From NCBI GenBank assembly GCA_900541495.1, contig UQKC01000022.1, forward strand, positions 1-36,208: 36,208 bases of DNA. The letters run 5' to 3'. Under the pieces are notes generated by a model. It saw only the letters and a program-made list of their open reading frames with translations. It was not told where the DNA came from and did not search any database. Position numbers and translations under genes: made by a program. The stretch's first letter is position 1. Every line of letters starts with the position of its first letter. Below, in pieces: positions 24,592 through 31,429 of this stretch. Source of the stretch: an uncultured Ruminococcus sp. GTDB taxonomy: Bacteria; Bacillota; Clostridia; Oscillospirales; Ruminococcaceae.

Positions 24592-25983
24592 ATGGCAGAT
24601 ATCATCGCAAACGTTGACTGCAAATACGACGTTTCGGTTTCAACAGGAAATAAGGAGGCGTTCATTTTCGTCACCCCTCCGTCGGGAACGGGAAAAGGCG
24701 TGACCGTTGACGGCATCAAATCCGCATTGAAAGCGAGCAATGTTGTTTTCGGTCTGCGTGAGGACGTTATAAAAATGATCGCAGACGACCAGAAATATTC
24801 GCAGAAGCTCTGCGTTGCCGTTGCACAGCTCCCGATAGACGGCGTGAGCGGCTCAATTACATATAAATACGATAAAAAGGCCGAAGCCGCACCTACCGAG
24901 AACGAGCGCGGCTTCGTTGACTATAAAGACCTTGGACTTATCCGCGTTATCCGCACGGACGATGTTATCGCCGATATAACTCTTCCGACCGAGGGCGAAC
25001 CGGGGGTTGATGTGCGCGGAGGAAAAATTGCGCAGTACCCCGGTAAAAAGGCACAGTTCACGCTTGGCCCGAACACAAAGATAACCGAGGACGGACAGCA
25101 CGTTGTTGCGGCTGTTGACGGTCAGCTCGTTTTCAAGAACAACGCTTTCGCTGTCGATACCACTGTGGTGATAAACGGCGACGTTGACTCTTCCGTCGGA
25201 AATATCAGCTTCATCGGCGATGTTATCATAAAGGGAAACGTCTGCGAGGGTTTTAAGGTTTCATCAAATACGAACATCACCGTTTCGGGCGAAGTAAACG
25301 GCGCAACGCTCGAAGCAGGCGGAAATATCACGATAAAGCAGGGCTGCGTTTTTGCAAAAATAACCTGCCACGGAAATGTCAGCGCACTTTTCTGCGAGCG
25401 AAGCAGCATCAACTGCGATGGCAACATCTCGGCGCAGAACTACGTTATCTGCGATATCTACTGCGCAGGCGAGCTTACCACAAAGGCAAGCAACGGAAGC
25501 CTTATCGGCGGAAAATACACTATCCTCAACTCGCTCGAAGCTTCAAATATCGGCTCAAAAACCTACACGCCGACCGATATAACGCTCGGTGACAATGCTA
25601 TTCTCGCCGACGAAAAAACGCAGCTTGAAATGAAGATAGCTGCCGCACAGAAGAAAATAGAAGACCTCACGATGATAGTAAATTTCCTCAACGAAAAGAA
25701 AAAGGAGCTTCACAAGCTTCCCGATGACAAGGAAGAGATGCTCGCGACTGCGGTAAGACAACGCGTTCTTTCCAATGTTGAGATAAGGACGAATCAGAAG
25801 CGAATCGACGAGATAAACATTTACCTCAGCACAAAGCAGCAGCTTTGGGTCCGCTGCAAGGGTTACATTTATCCGGGCACGAGAATTACTATCAACGACA
25901 ATATTTTCAAAGCCGACACGGAATATGCGCACAGTATGGTTTCGATAGGCGCAGACGGCGAAATAGCGGCAACACCATTTTAA
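24592..25983 (+). CDS. FapA family (DUF342) protein
   Basis: A 463-residue protein with the features of the FapA/DUF342 family. It has an N-terminal alpha/beta region (1-100), a central right-handed beta-helix-like region rich in Gly, Asn and Val repeats (VVINGDVDSSVGNISF, VIIKGNV, ITVSGEV, ITIKQG, SINCDGNI; about 185-330), a coiled-coil segment of about 60 residues (about 343-405), and a short beta tail (GYIYPGTRITIND). Some relatives act as polymerising or cell-pole determinants, but the role of most is unknown. No signal peptide or membrane helix is seen. It begins 20 bp after the mutarotase gene with GAAAGGAG upstream, and its stop codon abuts repeat DNA. Confidence 0.82.
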   Translation: MADIIANVDCKYDVSVSTGNKEAFIFVTPPSGTGKGVTVDGIKSALKASNVVFGLREDVIKMIADDQKYSQKLCVAVAQLPIDGVSGSITYKYDKKAEAAPTENERGFVDYKDLGLIRVIRTDDVIADITLPTEGEPGVDVRGGKIAQYPGKKAQFTLGPNTKITEDGQHVVAAVDGQLVFKNNAFAVDTTVVINGDVDSSVGNISFIGDVIIKGNVCEGFKVSSNTNITVSGEVNGATLEAGGNITIKQGCVFAKITCHGNVSALFCERSSINCDGNISAQNYVICDIYCAGELTTKASNGSLIGGKYTILNSLEASNIGSKTYTPTDITLGDNAILADEKTQLEMKIAAAQKKIEDLTMIVNFLNEKKKELHKLPDDKEEMLATAVRQRVLSNVEIRTNQKRIDEINIYLSTKQQLWVRCKGYIYPGTRITINDNIFKADTEYAHSMVSIGADGEIAATPF

Positions 25984-26082
25984 ATGCGGAATTCGGAATT
26001 ATTTTTGTTCCGCATATTTGTCACGGAACACCTGTATTCCGTACGGGCGGATTTTATATCCGCCCGTTTTTAGGCAAAATTT
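25984..26082. repeat. AATTCGGAATTATT repeat and GGGCGGAT palindrome after fapA
   Basis: Directly after the fapA stop comes GCGGAATTCGGAATTATTTT, then TGTTCCGCATA, as after nfnB and pfk. At 26043-26068, ACGGGCGGATTTTATATCCG followed by CCCGT is the second copy of the GGGCGGAT palindrome and, with its TTTT tail, might terminate fapA transcripts. Confidence 0.6.
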
Positions 26083-26300
26083 CTGTAGGGGACGGGTCGT
26101 CCGTCCCGAATCGCGAAGCAATTTTCTGTGTACGAAAATGTCACAAAAGCAAAATGTCCCTATTTTCAACGGGTTTATCCGATGAAAATAAGGACATTTG
26201 TTTATTGTGAAATACCTTGAGGTAATTTGCGTAACAGAAATAACTCCGAATTCGTCAGAAAACGCCTTGCGGCGCGGGACGGGCGACCCGTCCCCTACAG
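26083..26300. repeat. Composite palindromic element, copy 2 (between fapA and pyk, reversed)
   Basis: The ends are CTGTAGGGGACGGG and, inverted, CCCGTCCCCTACAG. Read on the minus strand, it has the same order as copy 1: GGGGACGGG end, GCGCCGCAAGG, a spacer, AATAAACAAATGTCC hairpin, TTTTGTGACATTTTCG, TTGCTTCGCGAT, then the second GGGACGG end. The hairpin arms are 26151-26168 and 26183-26199, with one C/A mismatch on the plus strand that becomes a G-U pair in minus-strand RNA. The spacer before the hairpin is shorter than in copy 1. No gene is present. It separates two convergent genes. Confidence 0.75.
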
Positions 26301-26331
26301 TATTTTTGTGGGATAAAACGACAATGTTGTA

Positions 26332-26433
26332 ACGGGCGGATATAGAATCCGCCCCTACGATTTTACGGTAACTTGCGGAACAAAAACAATTACGCATTAA
26401 ATTAATTCCGCATTCCGAATTCCTAATTCCGAA
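26332..26433. repeat. GGGCGGAT palindrome and ATTACGCATTA-type repeat before the pyk stop
   Basis: ACGGGCGGATATAGAATCCG followed by CCCCTACG (26332-26359) is the third copy of this palindrome, nearly identical to 5599-5626. At 26385-26433 there are ATTACGCATTAA and mirrored ATTCCGAATT units ending at the pyk stop codon, matching the order seen before the htpG stop. Confidence 0.62.
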
Positions 26434-26435
26434 TT

Positions 26436-27857
26436 TTATTTTATCGTGTCTACCTTGAGCATATTTGTCTTGCCTGCAACGCCGAGGGGGATACCTGCGG
26501 TGATAACGACAATGTCGTTTTCTTCAACAAGTCCATGTCCCTTTGCGGCATCGATAGCGGCGCTGAAAAGTTCATCTGTGCTGCTCTTCTCGTCCATTTT
26601 TACGGGAACTACGCCCCAGCTGAGGCTCATCTGACGGTGAACGGTGTCATCGGGTGTACAGCCGATTATCATACAGGTTGGGCGGTACTTCGATATGTTC
26701 TTTGCGGTCGAACCCGACTTTGTTACTGTGATAACAGCCTTTGCGCCGAGGTCGTGTGCTGTTGTAACTGCGGCATGAGCGATAGCGTTCGTGCTGTCGA
26801 TGCCCTTCTGCATCGGGCGCTTGGAAAGACGTGCGATGTAGTTGATATCCTTTTCTGTTGTTTCGGCGATGAGAGCCATTGTCTTTACTGCTTCAACGGG
26901 GTGCTTGCCTGCGGCAGTTTCGCCCGAGAGCATAATTGCGGAAGTGCCGTCATAGATAGCGTTCGCAACGTCGGTTATCTCGGCTCTTGTAGGACGGAGG
27001 TTGGTTATCATCGATTCAAGCATCTGAGTTGCGGTGATGACCTGCTTGCCGCTCATATAGCCCTTTTCGATGATCTCTTTCTGGATAGCAGGTATCTGCT
27101 CGAAAGGAATTTCAACGCCCATATCTCCTCTTGCGACCATGATGCCGTCGGAAACGTCGATGATCTCATCAATGTTGTTCACGCCGTCCATATTTTCGAT
27201 CTTGGAGATAATTCTCGGAGTTGTCCAGCCGAGACTCTTGGTGAACTTTTTAAGGTAATTTATATCTGCGGAAGAGCGGACGAACGAAGCCGCGATGAAG
27301 TCGAAGCCCATTTTTGCGCCGAATTCAAGGTCGTTCATATCGCGCTCGGAAAGATACGGCATAGAAAGCTCAACGCCGGGGACGTTGATGCCCTTGTTGT
27401 TGGAAAGTGTTCCGCCGTGAACTACTGTGCAGACGATATCAGTGTCGGTTATCTTTTCTGCTCTGAGTTCAACTGCGCCGTCATTTATAAGGATAGTTGT
27501 GCCAACGCTTACGTCCTTAGGCAGATTTTTGAAGTTGATGTAAGCCTTTTTTGCGGTACATTCGCACTCGATAGTTGTGAGTGTAATGGTATCGCCATCG
27601 GCAACATCGACAGGCTTGTTATCGACAAACTGTCCGAGTCTTATTTCAGGGCCTTTTGTATCGAGCATTGTGGCAATGGGCAGACCGAGTTCGTTTCTCA
27701 GGCGAGTTACCTGCTCAAAGCGGTGCTTGTGTATCTCATAATCGCCGTGCGAAAAGTTGAAACGTGCAACGTCCATGCCCGAGAGCATCATTTCACGCAA
27801 AATGTTGTCATCGTCCGTAGCAGGACCGATCGTGCAGACTATCTTTGTTTTTCTCAT
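26436..27857 (-). CDS. pyk: Pyruvate kinase
   Basis: A 473-residue pyruvate kinase that converts phosphoenolpyruvate and ADP to pyruvate and ATP in the last step of glycolysis. The N-terminal KTKIVCTIGPAT and ARFNFSHGD (Arg32, Asn34, Ser36, His37) bind nucleotide and K+. VARGDMGVEIP and ATQMLESM form the active site, and MLSGETAAGKHP follows. Length equals E. coli PykF; the extra C-terminal PEP-utiliser domain of Bacillus enzymes is absent. The start ATG is odd: AGGAGG lies 30 nt upstream, with a 19-nt stem-loop in between, and an in-frame stop excludes an earlier start. The predicted mRNA leader is about 170 nt. The divergent pfk gene covers the earlier control step. Confidence 0.96.
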   Translation of the reverse strand: MRKTKIVCTIGPATDDDNILREMMLSGMDVARFNFSHGDYEIHKHRFEQVTRLRNELGLPIATMLDTKGPEIRLGQFVDNKPVDVADGDTITLTTIECECTAKKAYINFKNLPKDVSVGTTILINDGAVELRAEKITDTDIVCTVVHGGTLSNNKGINVPGVELSMPYLSERDMNDLEFGAKMGFDFIAASFVRSSADINYLKKFTKSLGWTTPRIISKIENMDGVNNIDEIIDVSDGIMVARGDMGVEIPFEQIPAIQKEIIEKGYMSGKQVITATQMLESMITNLRPTRAEITDVANAIYDGTSAIMLSGETAAGKHPVEAVKTMALIAETTEKDINYIARLSKRPMQKGIDSTNAIAHAAVTTAHDLGAKAVITVTKSGSTAKNISKYRPTCMIIGCTPDDTVHRQMSLSWGVVPVKMDEKSSTDELFSAAIDAAKGHGLVEENDIVVITAGIPLGVAGKTNMLKVDTIK

Positions 27858-27865
27858 AAACTGAC

Positions 27866-27893
27866 CATACTTGGATTAAGTATGTGTCCTCCT
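27866..27893 (-). promoter_or_regulatory. Distant Shine-Dalgarno site with an intervening stem-loop, pyk
   Basis: On the minus strand AGGAGG (27893-27888) is followed by ACA and then CATACTT-AATCC-AAGTATG (27884-27866), a perfect 7-bp stem, before GTCAGTTT and the ATG. Unfolded spacing is 30 nt; if the stem forms, the unpaired bases left total about 11. The second ATG, inside the stem, would encode only Met-Val-Ser-Leu and stop as TGA overlapping the pyk ATG. Confidence 0.6.
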
Positions 27894-27912
27894 CTCATAA
27901 CAGCAAAAAGCC

Positions 27913-27974
27913 TTGATACTGATCTTTGACCAACCTATAGACATATCTTCGGCTATAGAACGATCAGAGATCAA
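27913..27974 (-). promoter_or_regulatory. Predicted structured 5' leader of pyk
   Basis: On the minus strand, TTGAT-CT-CTGATC pairs with GATCAG-T-ATCAA (11 bp with a small bulge). Inside it, CTATAG pairs with CTATAG around a 12-nt loop. Unequal internal loops separate the stems, as in folded regulatory RNAs. I do not recognise a known riboswitch class. Confidence 0.45.
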
Positions 27975-28031
27975 TATTGAAAATTCATCGGAAAAAGTGT
28001 TACAGAAAATTTAAAACTTTTCCCAGTATAT

Positions 28032-28060
28032 ATTATAACCGATTTATTCATAAAAATCAA
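28032..28060 (-). promoter_or_regulatory. Promoter of pyk
   Basis: On the minus strand TTGATT (28055-28060), 17 bp, TATAAT (28032-28037). Initiation near 28025 gives the long leader. Confidence 0.72.
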
Positions 28061-28184
28061 TACAAAAATTACACATTTTTGAAAAAAAGCAAAAATTTTT
28101 AAGAATACGTTTTCTGTAAACCTTTACTGTACGAAAGCAGAAAAAATACCCCGAAAAACCACGAAAATACTGTCGTTTTGGATA

Positions 28185-28213
28185 TGGAAACCAAAAATGA
28201 GGTATGATATAAT
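28185..28213 (+). promoter_or_regulatory. Possible promoter of the phosphofructokinase gene
   Basis: TATAAT at 28208-28213 is a good -10 box. The -35 region at 17 bp (TGGAAA) is poor, so the promoter may be weak or need an activator. The remaining 28061-28184 is AT-rich, with no gene seen. Confidence 0.4.
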
Positions 28214-28295
28214 TAAATATAGAAGTTCCCTATAGTTTGTTATAATCAATTATAGCATAATACCGCATTTTTTTAATATATCGGAGGTTAATTTT

Positions 28296-29510
28296 ATGTT
28301 TAATATAGCTGTCGCACAGTCGGGCGGTCCAACAGCCGCTATAAATTCCTCGCTTTCGGGCGTTTTCTCGGGCGCATCGTCCTGCCGCGATATTGACGGC
28401 ATCTACGGCTCGATAAACGGCATCGAGGGCGCGATAAACGGCAATTTCATCGACCTGACGAAGATACTCACCTCGGAATATGACATTGACCTCCTCAAAA
28501 AGACACCGTCTACTATCCTCGGCTCGTGCCGTTACAAGCTCAAAGACTATAAAGATGACAGCTCCGACTACGAAAAGATAGCCGAAAATTTCCGCAGTCA
28601 CGATATAAAAGCGTTCTTCTACATCGGCGGCAACGACTCAATGGACACTGTTATGAAGCTTGACGCTTATTTTAAGGAAACGGGGATCGACATAAAGGTT
28701 ATCGGCGTTCCTAAGACTATTGACAACGATGTAATGAACACCGACCACACTCCGGGATTCGGTTCTGCCGCAAAGTACGTTGCGGCGACCTTGCAGGAAA
28801 TTATCCGCGACAGCCGAGTTTATTCTATCCCGTCTGTTACGATAGTTGAAATTATGGGAAGAGATGCAGGCTGGCTCACAGCTTCATCGTGTGTGCTCCG
28901 TGCAAACGGCGAACCTGCTCCGCACCTTATCTATCTTCCCGAAGCGCCGTTCTCGACCGATAAATTTCTTGCCGATGTAAAGGAAGCGCAGACGCGTTAC
29001 AAAGCTGTTATCGTTGCAGTTTCCGAGGGTATTCGATGTGAAAACCGCCAGACGGGATTCTCGTCCGAGCTTACGGACGCATTCGGTCACAAGTTCCTCT
29101 CGGGCGTGGGAAAGTACCTTGAAAACATCACCGCCGCAAATGTCGGCTGCAAAGTCCGCTCTATCGAGCTCAACGTTATGCAGAGATGTTCCTCGCACAT
29201 CGCTTCGCTCACCGATATAAACGAGGCCGCACAGATAGGCAGCGCCGCAGTTGAAGCCGCAATGAACGGCGAGAGCGGCAAGATGATGGTCTTCCACAGA
29301 ATAAGCAACAATCCATACCGCGTTGAGATACTTTCGTCCGATATAAATGGCATCGCAAACAAGGAAAAGAAGTTCCCGACCGAGTGGATATCCAAGGACG
29401 GAAACAACGTCACAACAGACGCGCTCAACTACTTCCTGCCGCTCATTCAGGGCGAAGTTCACCCCGAATACAGAAACGGTATTCCCGTTCATTTCAGACT
29501 GGACCAGTGA
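28296..29510 (+). CDS. 6-phosphofructokinase, probably pyrophosphate-dependent
   Basis: A 404-residue PfkA-superfamily enzyme phosphorylating fructose 6-phosphate. The N-terminal AVAQSGGPTAAINSS binds the phosphoryl donor. The donor-specificity site reads GGNDS (111-115) where ATP enzymes have GGDGS, and the catalytic loop is PKTIDND (139-145) with Lys140 where ATP enzymes have glycine (PGTIDND). An acidic residue at the first site (Asp114) and this lysine are the accepted marks of PPi-dependent enzymes. The middle motif EIMGRDAGWLTA is normal. Length is greater than the 320-residue ATP form and fits the PPi clade. CGGAGG lies about 9 nt upstream. Donor choice is inferred from these residues. 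It is divergent from pyk and ends in repeat DNA with a terminator hairpin. Confidence 0.88.
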   Translation: MFNIAVAQSGGPTAAINSSLSGVFSGASSCRDIDGIYGSINGIEGAINGNFIDLTKILTSEYDIDLLKKTPSTILGSCRYKLKDYKDDSSDYEKIAENFRSHDIKAFFYIGGNDSMDTVMKLDAYFKETGIDIKVIGVPKTIDNDVMNTDHTPGFGSAAKYVAATLQEIIRDSRVYSIPSVTIVEIMGRDAGWLTASSCVLRANGEPAPHLIYLPEAPFSTDKFLADVKEAQTRYKAVIVAVSEGIRCENRQTGFSSELTDAFGHKFLSGVGKYLENITAANVGCKVRSIELNVMQRCSSHIASLTDINEAAQIGSAAVEAAMNGESGKMMVFHRISNNPYRVEILSSDINGIANKEKKFPTEWISKDGNNVTTDALNYFLPLIQGEVHPEYRNGIPVHFRLDQ

Positions 29511-29576
29511 TTTAATGCGGAATTATGAATTCGGAATTATTTTGTTCCGTCAAAATTTGCTGAATGCTGAAATTAT
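29511..29576. repeat. AATTCGGAATTATT repeat directly after pfk
   Basis: Third instance of the gene-end sequence: GCGGAATTATGAATTCGGAA followed by TTATTTTGTTCCG, beginning three bases after the pfk stop codon. It is followed by the degenerate composite element. Confidence 0.6.
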
Positions 29577-29748
29577 GTAAGGATCGGGCTTCCCGTCCCA
29601 CGCCGCAAGACGTTTATGCAATAAACGAGCAGACCTGTTTTCAATGTAAAACCTTTGAAAACAGGTCTGCTTTTTTGTTATTATTCGTGGCTTTTTCGCA
29701 CATTGAAAATCGCTGGCACAATTCGGGGCGGATAACCCGTCCCCTGCG
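29577..29748. repeat. Composite palindromic element, degenerate copy 3 (after pfk)
   Basis: The left end CGGGCTTCCCGTCCCACGCC continues GCAAGACG, and the right end GGGGCGGATAACCCGTCCCC is followed by TGCG. The order (end, CGCCGCAAG, hairpin, TTTTTCGCACATTGAAAATCGC, end) is that of copies 1 and 2, in the orientation of copy 1. The ends have lost perfect symmetry. The central hairpin keeps its TTTTCA/TGAAAA base but has a different outer stem. Confidence 0.62.
29629..29676 (+). terminator. Rho-independent terminator of pfk (hairpin of composite element 3)
   Basis: GCAGACCTGTTTTCA (29629-29643) and TGAAAACAGGTCTGC (29656-29670) form a perfect 15-bp stem followed by TTTTTT. Confidence 0.9.
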
Positions 29749-29760
29749 TTTTTATAATAA

Positions 29761-29921
29761 GAACCTGTCTTCATAAGCATATGCACACGTCTTTTCGGCA
29801 AATTTTGCTGCATACTGCGTTAAAAATCCTTGCCGTGCGGCAGCACGCCTGCGGATTTTTGCCTTGTCTGCAACAAAATTATGCTCGAAAATCCGCATAC
29901 ATTTCTTATGAAGACAGGTTC
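29761..29921. mobile_element. MITE-like palindromic element (family 1), complete copy
   Basis: A 161-bp element with perfect 17-bp inverted ends GAACCTGTCTTCATAAG, flanked on both sides by TAA (29758-29760 and 29922-29924), which fits a 3-bp target duplication. The interior is also roughly palindromic, with AAAAATCC and GGATTTTT arms around a GC-rich centre. There is no gene. The right 50 bp are identical to bases 1-50 of the window. It lies 43 bp upstream of the solute-binding protein start, so it probably lies in that gene's promoter or leader region. Confidence 0.82.
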
Positions 29922-29963
29922 TAAAAACTATGCGGAGGTTTTATTTTAAAAAGGGGAAATATA

Positions 29964-31424
29964 ATGAAAAATCACAGCAAAAAAGCCGCAGCGGCAGTTG
30001 TTCTTGCAGCTGTCCTTGTCACAGGCTGCTCTTCAAGCGGCACGAAGAACTATGACAAGCTTCTCGACAAGGATTCACCTGCCGAAATAACTATCTGGCA
30101 CTACTATACCGGTATTCAGCAGACGCAGTTTGACGAAATGGTGCTGGAATTCAACAACACGGTCGGTATTGAAAAGGGCATAGTCGTTGAGGCGCTTTCC
30201 AAAAACTCCGTAAGAGAGCTTTCCAACAGCGTTGTTGCCTCGGTGAACGGCGATGCAGGCGCAGAAAAGCTCCCGAATATCTTCGGAACTTATGCCGAAA
30301 CGGCATATATCGTTGACGAAAAAGGACAGCTTGCCGATCTTTCTCCGTATTTCACCGATGAAGAGCTGAGCGAATATGTTGATGCATACATAGACGAGGG
30401 AAGGATTACTCAAAAGGACGTTCTGAAGATTTTCCCCGTTGCAAAAAGCACGGAAATAATGATTATAAACGTTACCGACTGGCAGAAATTTGCCGATGCG
30501 GAGAACGTTTCCTACGATGATCTCTCCACTTGGGAGGGCGTTGCCAAAGTAGCGGAAAAATACTATAACTACACAGACGCGCTCACACCTGATATTCCGA
30601 ACGACGGAAAAGCTTTCTTCGGTCGTGATTCCATTGCAAATTATATGGTAATAGGTGCAAAGCAGCTCGGTCACGAGTTCGCAAAGGTAGGAGATGACGG
30701 AAAAGTTACTGTTGAAGCTGACAAGGAAACCCTCCGCAGACTTTGGGACAACTACTATGTCCCTTATGTAAAGGGTTATTATGCCGCAAAGAGCCGTTTC
30801 CGCAGCGATGATATGAAAACGGGCGCAATAATCTCAATGGTATGCTCGAACTCGGCGGCTTCCTACTGCCCCGATGAAGTGACTGTCAACGATGATACAA
30901 CATATCCCATCGATGTCACCGTTCTGAACGTTCCGAACTTTGAAGTCAGCGACCCATGCATTGTTCAGCAGGGCGCAGGAATGGCTGTTACAAAGTCGGA
31001 CGAAAAGACCGAATATGCCTGCTCGGTATTCCTCAAATGGTTCACCGATGAGCAGAGAAATATCGAATTCGCCGTAAATTCGGGATATCTTCCCGTTAAA
31101 AAGAGCGCGAACGATATCGACAAGATACTTTCCTACAACAGCGATATAAGCGAAAAAATGAAAGACACGTTTGAAACTGCGATCGGTGAGATAAACAGCT
31201 ATTCACTCTATACAGCTCCACCGTATGAGGATTCGGCAGATGTCCGTCAGTATATCGAAAGTACGGTCACCGATACCGCCGAAAGCGCCTGCACAGAGGC
31301 TTGGGACAGAATAAACGCAGGCGAAGCTTATGACGATGTTACTGCGGAATATACAGGCGATGAAGCGTTTGAAAAATGGTATACAGACTTTGAAAACGGT
31401 CTTAGCGCCATCACAGGGGATTGA
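29964..31424 (+). CDS. Extracellular solute-binding lipoprotein (family 1)
   Basis: A 486-residue lipoprotein. Its signal peptide ends in the lipobox VTGC, so the mature protein starts at Cys22, lipid-anchored outside the membrane. The remainder has the look of family 1 (sugar or oligosaccharide type) binding proteins: ITIWHYYTGIQQTQFDEMVLEF near the start, a hinge region, and late GAGMAVTKSDEKTEYACSVFLKWF followed by GYLPVKKS. The ligand is unknown. No permease or ATPase gene is near; instead the stop codon is 5 bp before the start of a hybrid sensor kinase. That context suggests it presents ligand to the kinase, or serves a transporter encoded elsewhere. AAGGGGA lies about 7 nt before the ATG. 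Confidence 0.88.
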   Translation: MKNHSKKAAAAVVLAAVLVTGCSSSGTKNYDKLLDKDSPAEITIWHYYTGIQQTQFDEMVLEFNNTVGIEKGIVVEALSKNSVRELSNSVVASVNGDAGAEKLPNIFGTYAETAYIVDEKGQLADLSPYFTDEELSEYVDAYIDEGRITQKDVLKIFPVAKSTEIMIINVTDWQKFADAENVSYDDLSTWEGVAKVAEKYYNYTDALTPDIPNDGKAFFGRDSIANYMVIGAKQLGHEFAKVGDDGKVTVEADKETLRRLWDNYYVPYVKGYYAAKSRFRSDDMKTGAIISMVCSNSAASYCPDEVTVNDDTTYPIDVTVLNVPNFEVSDPCIVQQGAGMAVTKSDEKTEYACSVFLKWFTDEQRNIEFAVNSGYLPVKKSANDIDKILSYNSDISEKMKDTFETAIGEINSYSLYTAPPYEDSADVRQYIESTVTDTAESACTEAWDRINAGEAYDDVTAEYTGDEAFEKWYTDFENGLSAITGD

Positions 31425-31429
31425 TATGT

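Noticed and set aside
29964..31424. An ABC importer operon
   Set aside because: Only the binding lipoprotein is present; no permease or ATPase follows before the kinase and the convergent symporter.
31421..31429. Starts of the hybrid kinase at TTG 31421 or ATG 31426
   Set aside because: The ATG at 31426 reaches a stop after three codons. TTG at 31421 is a weak start overlapping the previous stop, whereas ATG 31430 has AGGGGA at proper distance.
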